Shown here in pieces: positions 7,949-17,792 of a DNA stretch of 35,587 nt; position 1 is the first letter of the stretch; each line of letters opens with the position of its first letter. Source of the stretch: Pedobacter borealis DSM 19626 (GTDB lineage: Bacteria > Bacteroidota > Bacteroidia > Sphingobacteriales > Sphingobacteriaceae); contig NZ_JAUG01000047.1 of assembly GCF_000708285.2 (NCBI RefSeq), forward strand, positions 1 to 35,587, in the 5' to 3' direction. Position numbers and translations under genes: made by a program. The notes beneath the pieces were generated by a model. It was given only the letters and a program-made list of their open reading frames with translations. It had not been told where the DNA came from and did not search any database.

Positions 7949-9295
7949 TTAAAAGCCACTATCGTCCAATGCAAACCTATTTTTTCTCATTTGCCATTGG
8001 CCCTTTGTAAAGTCTGGGAACTCTTGCGGTTTATTTCCTTCTGCGATTGATTTTGCAGATAAAGGCGCAATAACGCTCATCGTTACCGAATCGTAGACAT
8101 CAATAGGTGGGGTCTTTTTTTCTTTTACCGAAAGAATGAACGCATTAAAAACAAACCAGTCTACACCACCATGGCCCGCCTCGCTTGCATCCTTTTCGTG
8201 TTTTTTCCATAGGGGGTGGTCATACTTCTCAAACCAGGCTTTGGCCGGTTCCCATTCATCATCTTTTGACACATGGTCAATGTAGATCGATTGATTGAGG
8301 TCCATCCAGATACCTTTGGTGCCCTGCACCCGGAAACCGAGAGAATATGGTCGTGGTAGATGGGTATCATGGGTCAAAAGAACAGTCTCTCCATTCGCGC
8401 AATTCAACATGGTCTGTACGATATCCCCTTCTTTATATTTGATATTGGCATTTGGATGCCTTGGTGCAAGTTCCTCCACATAAGATGCCAGGCCCCGCGC
8501 TTTCGAGCTGAACGAAACCAGATTGGTAAACCTATTACCCCGGTTGATGTTCAGGTAGTTCATTACCGGACCCGCCCCATGTGTAGGATAAAGATCGCCG
8601 TCGCGGTCGATATTGAATTGGGTACGCCATTGAGCCTCACTGAGCGCCCCTTCGCCGAATTCAACACCACCGCCATAGACCTGCCTACCATTATTGAACA
8701 ACACATCCCGAAGGTTATGTTGATATCCTCCTTCAGCATGTACCAATTCCCCGAATACGCCCTGGCGGACCATATTTAGTACGGCCATAACATCACGTCG
8801 GTAACAAACGTTTTCTAAGGTCATGTAAGGCACGCCTGTGGTCTCTGATGTATGAACGATCTCCCAGTGATCATCAAGGGTTAATCCTGCTATCACCTCG
8901 CATCCCACATATTTACCCGATTTCATCGCATCTACGGCCTGACTACAGTGAAATTGCCATGGCGTTGCGATAATAACCGCGTGGATATCTTTTCGATCCA
9001 GCAATTTTTTATATGCATCTAAACCACCAGTATATTCCACCGCTGCGGGCTTACCACTTTTTGCTATGCGTTCCCGGCAAATTTTTAGTGAGCGTTCCTG
9101 AATATCGCAAATGGCAACGATCTCAACGTCGTCGCGGAGTAGGCCTGCTGAAATGTGGTTCATACCTCTTTCTCCCACACCAATGTAGCCAAGGCGCACT
9201 TTTTTCTCCTCTGTAGCAAAAATAGCAGTCGATGGTAATATAGTAGCCCCGGCGAGGCTGATTGTGCTATTTTTTATAAATTCTCTTCTTAACAT
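7949..9295 (-). CDS. GH109-like exported NAD-dependent glycosidase (alpha-N-acetylgalactosaminidase family)
   Basis: A 448-residue protein with a Tat signal (Arg3-Arg4, then residues to about 27), a Rossmann domain with IGVGERG (38-44), and a C-terminal Gfo/Idh domain. It resembles the Elizabethkingia GH109 alpha-N-acetylgalactosaminidase as I remember it: LENVCYRRDVMAVLNM (160-175), GGYQHNLR (189-196, catalytic-site Tyr191 and His193), and YPTHGAGP (236-243, Tyr236 and His239). GH109 enzymes use tightly bound NAD to cleave terminal alpha-GalNAc by oxidation-elimination. A different sugar specificity or plain dehydrogenase role remains possible. It lies downstream of the P2 promoter and a dioxygenase gene fragment, and upstream of the ThuA remnant. 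Confidence 0.83.
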   Translation of the reverse strand: MLRREFIKNSTISLAGATILPSTAIFATEEKKVRLGYIGVGERGMNHISAGLLRDDVEIVAICDIQERSLKICRERIAKSGKPAAVEYTGGLDAYKKLLDRKDIHAVIIATPWQFHCSQAVDAMKSGKYVGCEVIAGLTLDDHWEIVHTSETTGVPYMTLENVCYRRDVMAVLNMVRQGVFGELVHAEGGYQHNLRDVLFNNGRQVYGGGVEFGEGALSEAQWRTQFNIDRDGDLYPTHGAGPVMNYLNINRGNRFTNLVSFSSKARGLASYVEELAPRHPNANIKYKEGDIVQTMLNCANGETVLLTHDTHLPRPYSLGFRVQGTKGIWMDLNQSIYIDHVSKDDEWEPAKAWFEKYDHPLWKKHEKDASEAGHGGVDWFVFNAFILSVKEKKTPPIDVYDSVTMSVIAPLSAKSIAEGNKPQEFPDFTKGQWQMRKNRFALDDSGF

Positions 9296-9356
9296 ATTTA
9301 AGATTTATTGGGTTATTGTCGATTTTTTTGAACATAATCATCTGAGGGGCTGTTTC

Positions 9357-9539
9357 TTACGTCCGTAAAACTTTAACACCTGAATAAGTATTTATCAGTT
9401 CTGCACTTTGGATCACTTTACCAAAAAAACTTATCTTGATCGGTATAGATAATGGAGGTTCCACAATGATCTTCAACCCCAGATAACTGTTTTGAATGAA
9501 AAGATTGATCCGATTTTGTGACAGCATGTTAAACATCAT
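9357..9539 (-). pseudogene. Fragment duplicated from the PhyH-like gene 5' end
   Basis: A 60-codon frame whose first 20 residues (MMFNMLSQNRINLFIQNSYL) copy the start of the dioxygenase at 6264 (MMNDILSQNQIDFFYVNGYL), with clear nucleotide similarity continuing through the upstream region to about 9635. After residue 20 the similarity stops and the remaining 40 codons, ending ...TYSGVKVLRT, are not a dioxygenase and I do not recognise them. It seems to be a truncated duplicate fused to unrelated sequence. It may still be translated as a short leader before the GH109-like gene, 61 nt downstream. Confidence 0.65.
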
Positions 9540-9555
9540 AATGTATATGTTTAAC

Positions 9556-9604
9556 CAAAAATACCTGCACAGTATGAATAACCTGTTCGTAAAAAAAGGA
9601 TAGT
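9556..9604 (-). promoter_or_regulatory. Candidate activator-dependent promoter of the GH109-like unit (P2)
   Basis: On the minus strand ACTATCC (9604-9598) is followed after 34 nt by TATTTTTG (9563-9556), a perfect TAnnTTTG. The spacing equals that of P1, from which it was probably duplicated. It is just beyond the stop codon of the AraC-type regulator gene. Confidence 0.55.
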
Positions 9605-9648
9605 ACTATATTGTACTTAAGGAATGAATAGAAAGATTTATTTCTTTT

Positions 9649-10539
9649 CTAACCTGCTTTTATCTCTGTAGGGGTCTTGCCGGTATACTTTCTCATTACA
9701 GTAGAAAAATATTGTGGTGTAGAGAAATTTAGTGAGTAGGCAAGTTTTGTGATCGATATGTCGGGCTGGTCATTTATAATCTTGATCGCTAAAAAAATGC
9801 GTTGACGCTGGATGTAATCAATCGGGCTGAAGCCGGTATTCTGTTTAAACCAAATCTTAAATCTGGATTCTGAAAGGTGAATCTTGTTAGCCAGGTCTTC
9901 AATCGAGATGTATTCTGTAAGATTATTGGTAATGTGTTCGGTAATCACATCTAAGCGCTTGTCTATCGTTTCGGTCTGCATTCCCGAAACTTTATCCAGC
10001 ACATGTAATAAAAAATTTTGAACTAAATGTTCAATCCAGATCTTTTCAACAACCGTTTTTTTGCGGAGTGCATTTTTTTTAAAAATAGTCTCCAGGATTT
10101 TTTTGCATTCGTCTCCTCCGCGGAAATGACGGATTTCCTTTTTTATAATCAGATCCAGTAGACTGGCCACGTTGGCGCAAATCTTATTGCCGGGCTTTAG
10201 TTTGATATTATCTATTTTGATTATCAACCAATATAAACAACCTCTTTCTTCCGGTTCACCACCTGTACTGTGGACTTCGCCCGGGAAATGGATAAAAATG
10301 TCGCCTCCGTTAACCAGGTGTTTTTTGTTGTTGACAAAAAACAATTGACTTCCTTTATCACAGTAGCATATTTCTATCATACCTACATGTGTATGTTCCT
10401 CCAGATATTTTTCAGCTTTGCTATATTTATATCTGCCCAAAACGCATAGATCATCATATCCCTCCTTTTGGAAGTTAATGATAGTCCTGTTTCTTGTTGA
10501 TTTTACATCGAGTTGCATAACGTTTATTGGTATTAACAA
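9649..10539 (-). CDS. AraC family transcriptional regulator
   Basis: A 296-residue cytoplasmic regulator. Residues about 25-115 form a cupin-like sensor (HTHVGMIEICYCDKG, then FIHFPGEVHS), and residues about 196-294 the double helix-turn-helix, with ISIEDLANKIHLSESRFKIWF and the family's closing PQYFSTVMRKYTGKTP. The gene lies between the two minus-strand units and the divergent SusC gene, all of which carry the ACTATCC promoter, so it is the obvious candidate activator. The inducer is probably a sugar from the target glycan. Its own promoter is not evident. Confidence 0.9.
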   Translation of the reverse strand: MLIPINVMQLDVKSTRNRTIINFQKEGYDDLCVLGRYKYSKAEKYLEEHTHVGMIEICYCDKGSQLFFVNNKKHLVNGGDIFIHFPGEVHSTGGEPEERGCLYWLIIKIDNIKLKPGNKICANVASLLDLIIKKEIRHFRGGDECKKILETIFKKNALRKKTVVEKIWIEHLVQNFLLHVLDKVSGMQTETIDKRLDVITEHITNNLTEYISIEDLANKIHLSESRFKIWFKQNTGFSPIDYIQRQRIFLAIKIINDQPDISITKLAYSLNFSTPQYFSTVMRKYTGKTPTEIKAG

Positions 10540-11001
10540 TGTTACAAAAAAAAAGGCTTTGTCAACCTGAAAATCGAAAAATTCAATAGGTGCAACCCCA
10601 AGGCCTCAGCTGGCCACTTTCCGTATTCCATTTTTTTTATAGTGGTTTACCTATAATGGCTGTTTTTTGATTGTGATATAAACCGATCGGCTTGGTTCGC
10701 GGAATAAATAAATTGGGCTATAGCTCCACCCGTATTAATTTTCAAAATGGTTGGCTTTACTGATGACAAACATCCTTGTTATCAGATTGAGCGGTAAACC
10801 AAATTGTTCATTTTAGTATCGAAGTATTCTTGTGTAAGAATATCATGGGGGGTATCATTAAGTTTGTTTAATCAATCTGGTAATTGCCGACTTAACAAGG
10901 AATTAAAAATGTAACTATCCTTGAAATATAAAATAAAAGTCTGTAGCTTATATATGATTGATACGCCGCATACCAAATATATTTTGTAACCAAACCAAAC
11001 C
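10540..11001. other. Regulatory intergenic region between regulator and SusC
   Basis: This 462-nt stretch has no convincing ORF. It contains the SusC promoter (10914-10960) and a small palindrome TATTCTT-gtgt-AAGAATA at 10825-10842 about 70 nt before the ACTATCC box, a possible operator. I see nothing else that I can support. Confidence 0.5.
10914..10960 (+). promoter_or_regulatory. Candidate activator-dependent SusC promoter (P3)
   Basis: ACTATCC (10914-10920) is followed after 32 nt by TATGATTG (10953-10960), one mismatch from TAnnTTTG. The surrounding sequence is otherwise unlike P1 and P2, so this copy is not explained by the same duplication and supports the box as a functional site. 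A start about 7 nt after it would give a leader of roughly 35 nt. Confidence 0.5.
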
Positions 11002-14000
11002 ATGACAAAAAAAATCACATTCACTTCAGTATTCATGTTCCTGTTACTGAGTATTTGTATTCCAAATGATCTTTTGGCGCAAATACAACCAAGCTCCGGA
11101 ACTACCGTTACCGGTAAAATAAGAGATGGATCAGGTCAGGCATTGCCTGGGACAACTATCCTAGAAAAGGACACCCAGAACGGGGTTATTGCAAATAGCA
11201 ATGGGGAATTTAGTATCAAATTGAAAGGTTCATCGCGGACATTAATATTTTCCTTAATTGGGTTTGTTTCAAAGAGCGTTACGCTGCAAAACAATCAATC
11301 GTTGCTAGTTGAATTAGATGCTTCAAATAATGCGTTAAACGATGTTGTAGTCGTAGGCTATACACAAAGAAGAAAAGTTGACCTTACTGGAGCTGTAGCC
11401 TCGGTTTCATCAAAGGAATTGGAAAACAGGCCTGTTACCAACGTTGCCCAGGCTTTGCAGGGACAGGTTGCTAACCTTAATGTGACGCCAAATATATATG
11501 GCGCGGGCGGCGCTCCGGATGCAGAACCCAATATAAACGTGAGGGGATTTACCGGTTTCGGTGTGCTGGCAGCACCTTTGGTTGTAATTGACGGTATTCC
11601 TGGTGGAGATCTGAATTCGATCAATCCCTCGGATATTGATAATATATCACTACTAAAGGATGCGGCATCTTCGGCTATATATGGCTCAAGTGCTCCTTAT
11701 GGGGTTTTGCTTGTCACTACAAAACGCGGCAAGGAAGGGAAACCAACGATCAACTATAGTAATAACTTATCTATTAGCCAGGCAATAAACCTTCCTAAGA
11801 TGGTCAATTCTCTTGATTTTGCCAATCTCTTTAATGAGGCATTCGTAAATGCTGGACGGGCTCCCTGGTATAATCAGGAGACCCTTGGCCGCATCAAGGG
11901 CTACCTGGATGGAACGATGAAAGATGAGACGATCAAGGATCCAAACCATGACGATTGGTATGGTTCAGGGCTTGGATACTTCACGGGCGCAGGTCCGAAT
12001 ACGGGCAATGGCAACAATGACTGGTTTAAAATCTATTTTAAACCGTGGGCTTTTAGCCAACAGCATAATCTGAGTGTTTCCGGTGGAAGTAAATCAACAT
12101 CCTATTATCTGGGTGCAGGTTATACCTCTAAGGGAGGGATGTATAATTTTATGAGCGACAGTTATAGCCGTTCCAATGTGAGGGCAAATGTGTCGACTGA
12201 AATAAACAAATGGTTGACCTTAAATTTCCGCAGTGCCCTGTCCAGACAGTCTGGCAATACCCCGGCCACTTATCCGGATGCCACTGGTGGTAATTACATG
12301 CACCAAATAGCAAGAAAACTTCCCACCACGCCATTGTTTAATCCTGATGGTGAATATTCTGACTATTCAGGCGTTAAACTCTTTACTGAAGGGGGAAGGA
12401 ATACCTACGACAAGGATAAAGTGAATGCAACGGGCGAGCTGGTTATCAAACCGGCAACTGGCTGGAATATTACTGGAAATTTCACTTATAATGGAACATA
12501 TTTCAATTCGAAAAACTTCAATAAAGTAGTATATACAATACAGCCTAGCGGAAACAAAGTTCCTGAATTCCAGACAAATCCAAATAATTCGTTAGAAGAG
12601 AGCTATGGAACAAACGCAGACTATGTAACGAATATTTTCTCTTCATATGAGAAGAAAATCAACAATCATTATTTCCAGATTTTAGGAGGATATATAAAGG
12701 ATTTCCGGGCTAATAAAATGCTTTACGCATCAAATTCTTTGTTGTACTCAAATGACATACCCTCTTTAAATCTTACTTATAATCCTTCTCCGTCGGTTGC
12801 GGATAATGATACCAGACTAGCTATGGAAGGGTATTTTGGTAGATTCAATTACAATTATAAAGATAAGTATCTATTGGAACTGAACGGAAGATATGATGCT
12901 TCCTCTCGTTTCTTGGAGAATAAGAGATGGAATCTTTATTCCGGTCTCTCAGGGGGATACGTAGTTTCGGAGGAAAATTTCTGGAAACCGTTAAAAAACT
13001 ATGTAAATTTATTTAAATTAAGAGGATCGTACGGGTCACTGGGAGACCAATGGGGAGATAATCCGGGACAGGATAACTATTACCCTTTTTATCCTAGCCT
13101 TACCACTGTTGCCCCTACAAACACCAGCTGGATATTTGCCAACGGCCGCCAATCTTATGTTGGCCCTCCGGGCCTGGTAAACCCTAGTCTTACATGGGCC
13201 ACCATTAAATCACTTAATATGGGCGTAGATATGGCTTTCTTTAATAATAAATTATCAATGTCATTTGATCATTATATAAGAAAAGCTACAGATTTTGTAG
13301 GGCCTTCGGAAAACCTGCCTAGCATATTGGGGACAGCAGTTCCGCAAGCTAACAATGCATCGATGCAAACCAAAGGCTTTGAGCTTACCCTTGGATGGAA
13401 TGATAAAATAAATGATGTAAACTATTACGTGAGAGCGGTTTTGAGCAACAGCAAAAGTACCGTTCAAAAGTATCCTAATACAACCAAACTCCTATCTGAT
13501 TGGTATGAGGGAATGGTAATGGGAGAAATATGGGGATATGAGACCCAAGGTTTATTTCAAAGTGCTCAGGAAATAGCAAATGCACCAAAACAAACGGCAA
13601 TAAATGCAGGGAACTGGACACCGGGAGATGTGCGTTACAAAGATTTAAATGGCGATAACGTTATTAATTTCGGAAATAATACCGCAGATAATTCTGGTGA
13701 CAGAAAAGTTATAGGCAATAGCTCTCCACAATATTCCTACGGAGTGACAGTTGGTGGAGACTGGAAAGGGTTTGACGTTTCCATGTTCCTTCAGGGAGTA
13801 GCCAAAAGGGATGCATGGGTAGGATCGGATATGTACTTTGGAATTATTGGAGGGGAATGGGGCAGTACTGTTATGACACAGAATTTAAACAGATGGACGC
13901 CTCAGACACCTGATGGCTTCTTTCCCAAATATTATATGTCCGGACAGATGAACAAGAATATCCAAACGCAAACAAGGTATCTGCAAAATGCAGCTTATAT

Positions 14001-14211
14001 GCGCATAAAAAATATTCAGCTCGGCTACACGATATCTAAAAACCTGTTATCACATGTAGGAATTCAGAAACTGAGGGTTTACCTCAGTGGAGATAATCTT
14101 GCCACATTTACAAAAATGCAAAAATCCCTAGATCCTGAACTGGCAGTAGATGAAGGTAAGATCTACCCATTACAGCGCACGCTTTCTTTCGGATTGAATG
14201 TTACTTTTTAA
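11002..14211 (+). CDS. SusC/RagA family TonB-linked outer membrane transporter
   Basis: A 1069-residue outer membrane protein. A signal peptide (to about LLAQ, residue 27) is followed by a carboxypeptidase-regulatory-like beta domain (about 35-110; VTGKIRDGSGQALPGTTI), a TonB box region NDVVVVGYTQ near residue 115, the plug domain with VIDGIPGGDLNSINPSDI and SSAIYGSSAPYGV, and a C-terminal 22-strand barrel ending in aromatic FGLNVTF. It imports oligosaccharides captured by its SusD partner, using TonB energy. The SusD gene follows by 11 nt. The pair defines this region as a polysaccharide utilisation locus. Confidence 0.97.
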   Translation: MTKKITFTSVFMFLLLSICIPNDLLAQIQPSSGTTVTGKIRDGSGQALPGTTILEKDTQNGVIANSNGEFSIKLKGSSRTLIFSLIGFVSKSVTLQNNQSLLVELDASNNALNDVVVVGYTQRRKVDLTGAVASVSSKELENRPVTNVAQALQGQVANLNVTPNIYGAGGAPDAEPNINVRGFTGFGVLAAPLVVIDGIPGGDLNSINPSDIDNISLLKDAASSAIYGSSAPYGVLLVTTKRGKEGKPTINYSNNLSISQAINLPKMVNSLDFANLFNEAFVNAGRAPWYNQETLGRIKGYLDGTMKDETIKDPNHDDWYGSGLGYFTGAGPNTGNGNNDWFKIYFKPWAFSQQHNLSVSGGSKSTSYYLGAGYTSKGGMYNFMSDSYSRSNVRANVSTEINKWLTLNFRSALSRQSGNTPATYPDATGGNYMHQIARKLPTTPLFNPDGEYSDYSGVKLFTEGGRNTYDKDKVNATGELVIKPATGWNITGNFTYNGTYFNSKNFNKVVYTIQPSGNKVPEFQTNPNNSLEESYGTNADYVTNIFSSYEKKINNHYFQILGGYIKDFRANKMLYASNSLLYSNDIPSLNLTYNPSPSVADNDTRLAMEGYFGRFNYNYKDKYLLELNGRYDASSRFLENKRWNLYSGLSGGYVVSEENFWKPLKNYVNLFKLRGSYGSLGDQWGDNPGQDNYYPFYPSLTTVAPTNTSWIFANGRQSYVGPPGLVNPSLTWATIKSLNMGVDMAFFNNKLSMSFDHYIRKATDFVGPSENLPSILGTAVPQANNASMQTKGFELTLGWNDKINDVNYYVRAVLSNSKSTVQKYPNTTKLLSDWYEGMVMGEIWGYETQGLFQSAQEIANAPKQTAINAGNWTPGDVRYKDLNGDNVINFGNNTADNSGDRKVIGNSSPQYSYGVTVGGDWKGFDVSMFLQGVAKRDAWVGSDMYFGIIGGEWGSTVMTQNLNRWTPQTPDGFFPKYYMSGQMNKNIQTQTRYLQNAAYMRIKNIQLGYTISKNLLSHVGIQKLRVYLSGDNLATFTKMQKSLDPELAVDEGKIYPLQRTLSFGLNVTF

Positions 14212-14222
14212 ACTGAAAACTA

Positions 14223-15998
14223 ATGAAAATAAATAAAATATTACTGGCAGCCATAGTATTGGTGTCAGCATCCTGCAAAAAAGGTTTTCTCGATCAAGTG
14301 CCCAAAGCCAACATCAGTAATGCTGAGTATTGGAAATCTGCCAATGATCTGAAATTATATGCCAATGGTTACTACGATGCTCCGGTTGGAGCACCATCCA
14401 ATTATAACACGACACTGCTTCCTTCTTTTTCCGGGTATAATCAGGCAGGTAATTATGGTGAGGACGCAGATCAAGGTAGTGATAACATGATTTCAATTCC
14501 ATATAATCCTACTTTAAACAGTGAAAATGTTGTACCCGCAAGTGGAGGCGGATGGGATTGGGCACAATTAAGGACCATTAACTATTTTATGGCCAACTAT
14601 CAAAAAGTGACAGATAAGTGGGATAATGTAAAGCCGTATGTAGGTGAAACGCTATTTTTTAGGGCTTTGTTTTATTTTAACAGGCTTAAAAATTTCGGTA
14701 ATCTGCCCTGGGTTGATAAACCACTTACCAATCTTGACACGCAGGAATTATTTCAAGGCAGACAGTCACGTAATGTTATCGTAGATCATATTTTAGAGGA
14801 TCTGGACAAGGCAATCGAATATCTGCCCTCAAATGGAAGCGGCGAGACTTTCAGAATAAACAAAGAAGTTGCCATGTTATTTCAGTCAAGAGTAGCTTTG
14901 TATGAAGGAACATGGGAAAAATATCATGCCGGAACACCTTTTGGTGTCTCAGGTCAGGACGGAACAAAATATCTTCAAAAAGCCGCCAGTGTTGCTAAAG
15001 CACTAATCGATAATCCTCATGGATATCAATTAGATAATGCGGGAATGACTGATGGTTATTGGAAACTGTTTAACCAGACTGATTATAGCAGCAGTAAAGA
15101 GGTAATGCTTTGGAGAAAGTTTGACAATAGCATGGGCTTGTCTCAAAGATGGTACTTGTTTGTTCCTATTGCGTTGCAAAGAGGAATAACAAAAAGTTTA
15201 GTGGATGATTACCTTTGTAAAGATGGAAAGCCTATTGCCGCAAGTACACAATATCAAGGGGATAATACTTTGGCGAATGTAGTAGCTAATAGAGATCCTA
15301 GATTGCAACAGACTGTATTTGTACCGGGTACCGCTATTACCACAAACCGAGCGAACGGCGCAGCAAATGTAGTTTTTACAAGACCTGATTTTACCAATTC
15401 AGCCAATGTTCCAACAGGTTATGAATTATATAAAGGCCATAATACAGATGCTTTACAGCAGGTCGAAAATTCTACCCAGGCGCTGATCTACTTTAGATTT
15501 GCAGAGGTCTTATTAAATTATGCAGAAGCAAAAGCTGAATTGGGTGCCATTACCCAGGCAGATCTTGATGTGAGCGTGAATTTACTTCGCAACCGGGTGG
15601 GGATGACTCCTTTGTCAATCGGAGGAATTACAACAGATCCAAACTGGAAGTTCCCAAGTCTTTCTCCAATAATCAATGAAGTGCGTAGAGAAAGAAGGGT
15701 TGAATTGGCTTGTGAAGGCTTCCGACACGACGACATCTACCGTTGGGCTGCAGGAGGTATTTTAATTACCAATTGGAAACCGAAAGGAGCCAAATTAGCA
15801 CAATGGGCAACAATGTTTACGCCTGAAACACTGAGCAAATATCCAACAGATGCGAATGGATATATTGAACCTTTCAAAAATATTGGTTCAATGGCCAATG
15901 GTTACCAGTTTAAAGTTAGCAGAGATTACCTGTGGCCATTACCGAGTGACCAATTGGTACTGAATCCTAAGCTAGGACCTAATAATCCGGGGTGGTAA
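14223..15998 (+). CDS. SusD/RagB family glycan-binding lipoprotein
   Basis: A 591-residue surface lipoprotein, with lipobox SASC and Cys18 followed by KKGFLDQVPKA, typical of the family. The N-terminal TPR-like part (FRALFYFNRLKNFGNLPWVDKPL) and the C-terminal RagB segment (EVRRERRVELACEGFRHDDIYRWA) are complete, ending in LWPLPSDQLVLNPKLGPNNPGW. It covers SusC as a lid and binds the glycan. It is followed by a terminator-like hairpin, probably reducing transcription of the enzymes further down. Confidence 0.96.
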   Translation: MKINKILLAAIVLVSASCKKGFLDQVPKANISNAEYWKSANDLKLYANGYYDAPVGAPSNYNTTLLPSFSGYNQAGNYGEDADQGSDNMISIPYNPTLNSENVVPASGGGWDWAQLRTINYFMANYQKVTDKWDNVKPYVGETLFFRALFYFNRLKNFGNLPWVDKPLTNLDTQELFQGRQSRNVIVDHILEDLDKAIEYLPSNGSGETFRINKEVAMLFQSRVALYEGTWEKYHAGTPFGVSGQDGTKYLQKAASVAKALIDNPHGYQLDNAGMTDGYWKLFNQTDYSSSKEVMLWRKFDNSMGLSQRWYLFVPIALQRGITKSLVDDYLCKDGKPIAASTQYQGDNTLANVVANRDPRLQQTVFVPGTAITTNRANGAANVVFTRPDFTNSANVPTGYELYKGHNTDALQQVENSTQALIYFRFAEVLLNYAEAKAELGAITQADLDVSVNLLRNRVGMTPLSIGGITTDPNWKFPSLSPIINEVRRERRVELACEGFRHDDIYRWAAGGILITNWKPKGAKLAQWATMFTPETLSKYPTDANGYIEPFKNIGSMANGYQFKVSRDYLWPLPSDQLVLNPKLGPNNPGW

Positions 15999-16055
15999 GC
16001 GGAAATTAAAGACTTTATAAATCGAATTAGATCGTCCCAAAGATCAATCAACTAA

Positions 16056-16087
16056 GGCTCGTCCTGTTTTTACAGGGCGGCCTTTTT
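16056..16087 (+). terminator. Terminator-like hairpin after SusD
   Basis: GGCTCGTCCTGT and ACAGGGCGGCC form a GC-rich imperfect stem followed by TTTTT. It lies 58 nt after the SusD stop and 100 nt before the GH20 gene, consistent with partial termination that keeps SusCD expression above that of the downstream enzymes. Confidence 0.7.
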
Positions 16088-16188
16088 ATGGCAGATGAAA
16101 TAAAACTATTAATTTAAACCCTGTGCGTAACGCATTAATTATTGAAATAAACAATATAAGGTTTTTGAGTACCTTCTAAAAAGACAAA

Positions 16189-17739
16189 ATGATGAAAAAA
16201 TCTTTGTGGACACTTATCTTTTTTTTCGCCGGATACATGGTTTTACAGGCACAGCCTACCGTGATCCCACAACCATTAAGTATGCATCTTAGGGGCGATG
16301 AGAAACTTGCCGTAAATTCTGGGCTGTATATACAGTATGACAGTAAACTCGCGGCAGAAGCAAATTTACTTTCGCAGGATCTGAAAAAGGTGACGGGCAT
16401 TGATGTAAAGGTAGGCCAGAATGCACCCAAAAACGCCAGTATCTTCACTATCATAACTTTGACACTTGATAAAAGTGTTACTTCAGGTGATGGAAGCTAT
16501 GGATTGCAGATCAATAATAAAGGTGTGAAGATTACGGCCTCTGAAGCCTCTGGTATCTTTTACGGCGGTGTTACCTTACAGCAATTATTAAACCAGCCAA
16601 CAAAGGATAATAAATATTGGCAATTCCCTTTAGTGGAAATCCAGGATAAGCCGCGGTTTGGCTGGAGGGGCTTAATGCTCGATTGTTCGAGGACATTCAT
16701 GGCACCTGAATATTTAAAGAAGACAATTGATAGAATGTCCTTTTATAAGTTGAATACGCTTCACCTGCATTTAACTGATGAGCAGGGATGGCGCCTGGAA
16801 ATAGAAAAATATCCGTTGTTAACCAAGCAAGGGGCTTATTTCGATAAAAAATATAATGAACCAAAAGAATTCGAAGGATTTTATACCCAACAGCAGATCA
16901 AAGAGATCGTGGCATATGCGCAGCGCAGACATGTGCAGGTTGTTCCTGAAATAGAGAGCCCTGGACATTGTACAGCCGCACTGAATTCCTATCCTCAACT
17001 TTCCTGTACCGGGAAGACAGATGATATTGCCCCATTCTTTGATCGTGGCGGTTTGGATGTTTTCTGCGCGGGGAACCCCGATAGTTACAAACTGCTTAAT
17101 GAGGTAATCAAAGAAACGGCTGGACTATTTCCATCACCGTATTCGCACCTGGGAGGGGATGAAGTGCCCAAAAACCGGTGGAAAGAATGTCCTAAATGTC
17201 AGGCCGCTATGCATGCCAATAATATAAAGGACGAAGAAAAGCTGCAAAGTTATTTCATGAGCCAATTAGGCACCGAGGTAGAGAAATATCACAAGAGACC
17301 GGTAGCATGGGATGAGATTTTAGATGGGGGCGGAATAAACAAAAACTGGGTAATTATGGTGTGGCGTGATCAGGAAACGGGTATGAGAGCAACAAAAGAT
17401 GGATATGATGTGGTAATGTCTCCTTCATCATCACTTTATTTTGATGAGCTTTATTCGATAACCAATACCAAAAATGTATATACTTATGAACCTATTCCTG
17501 CAGATGCCAGCCCCGAAGAGAAAAAACATTATCTGGGCATCCAGGGCAATTTCTGGTCACACATTTGCCGTACCGAATCAAAAATAGATTACCAGCTGTT
17601 CCCACGCGTATTGGCCCTGGCTGAAAGAGCCTGGTCTGATCAAACCGTAAATGACTTCGACAACTTTGCAAAACGTAAAGCTGGCCATATTTACTGGCTT
17701 AACTTTTTTGATATAAAGTATAATAAAGATGCACAATAA
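16189..17739 (+). CDS. GH20 beta-N-acetylhexosaminidase
   Basis: A 516-residue secreted enzyme with a signal peptide to about residue 21 (LQAQ). The N-terminal GH20b domain (about 22-145) precedes the catalytic TIM barrel starting at KPRFGWRGLMLDCSR. The conserved HLHLTDEQGWRLEI, PEIESPGH and the catalytic Asp324-Glu325 in HLGGDEVPK are all present; these support substrate-assisted hydrolysis of terminal beta-linked GlcNAc or GalNAc in the periplasm. Four cysteines around the active site (ECPKCQ) are as in relatives. It is first in the enzyme part of the SusCD transcript. Confidence 0.95.
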   Translation: MMKKSLWTLIFFFAGYMVLQAQPTVIPQPLSMHLRGDEKLAVNSGLYIQYDSKLAAEANLLSQDLKKVTGIDVKVGQNAPKNASIFTIITLTLDKSVTSGDGSYGLQINNKGVKITASEASGIFYGGVTLQQLLNQPTKDNKYWQFPLVEIQDKPRFGWRGLMLDCSRTFMAPEYLKKTIDRMSFYKLNTLHLHLTDEQGWRLEIEKYPLLTKQGAYFDKKYNEPKEFEGFYTQQQIKEIVAYAQRRHVQVVPEIESPGHCTAALNSYPQLSCTGKTDDIAPFFDRGGLDVFCAGNPDSYKLLNEVIKETAGLFPSPYSHLGGDEVPKNRWKECPKCQAAMHANNIKDEEKLQSYFMSQLGTEVEKYHKRPVAWDEILDGGGINKNWVIMVWRDQETGMRATKDGYDVVMSPSSSLYFDELYSITNTKNVYTYEPIPADASPEEKKHYLGIQGNFWSHICRTESKIDYQLFPRVLALAERAWSDQTVNDFDNFAKRKAGHIYWLNFFDIKYNKDAQ

Positions 17740-17792
17740 GGGTAAGTACCGACTGCCGGTGCTAGCCAGGCTGTACTGAAAAACTTTTAACT

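Noticed and set aside
8360..8779. 139-codon plus-strand frame opposite the GH109-like gene
   Set aside because: It lies wholly antisense to a strongly supported gene and shows no domain features.
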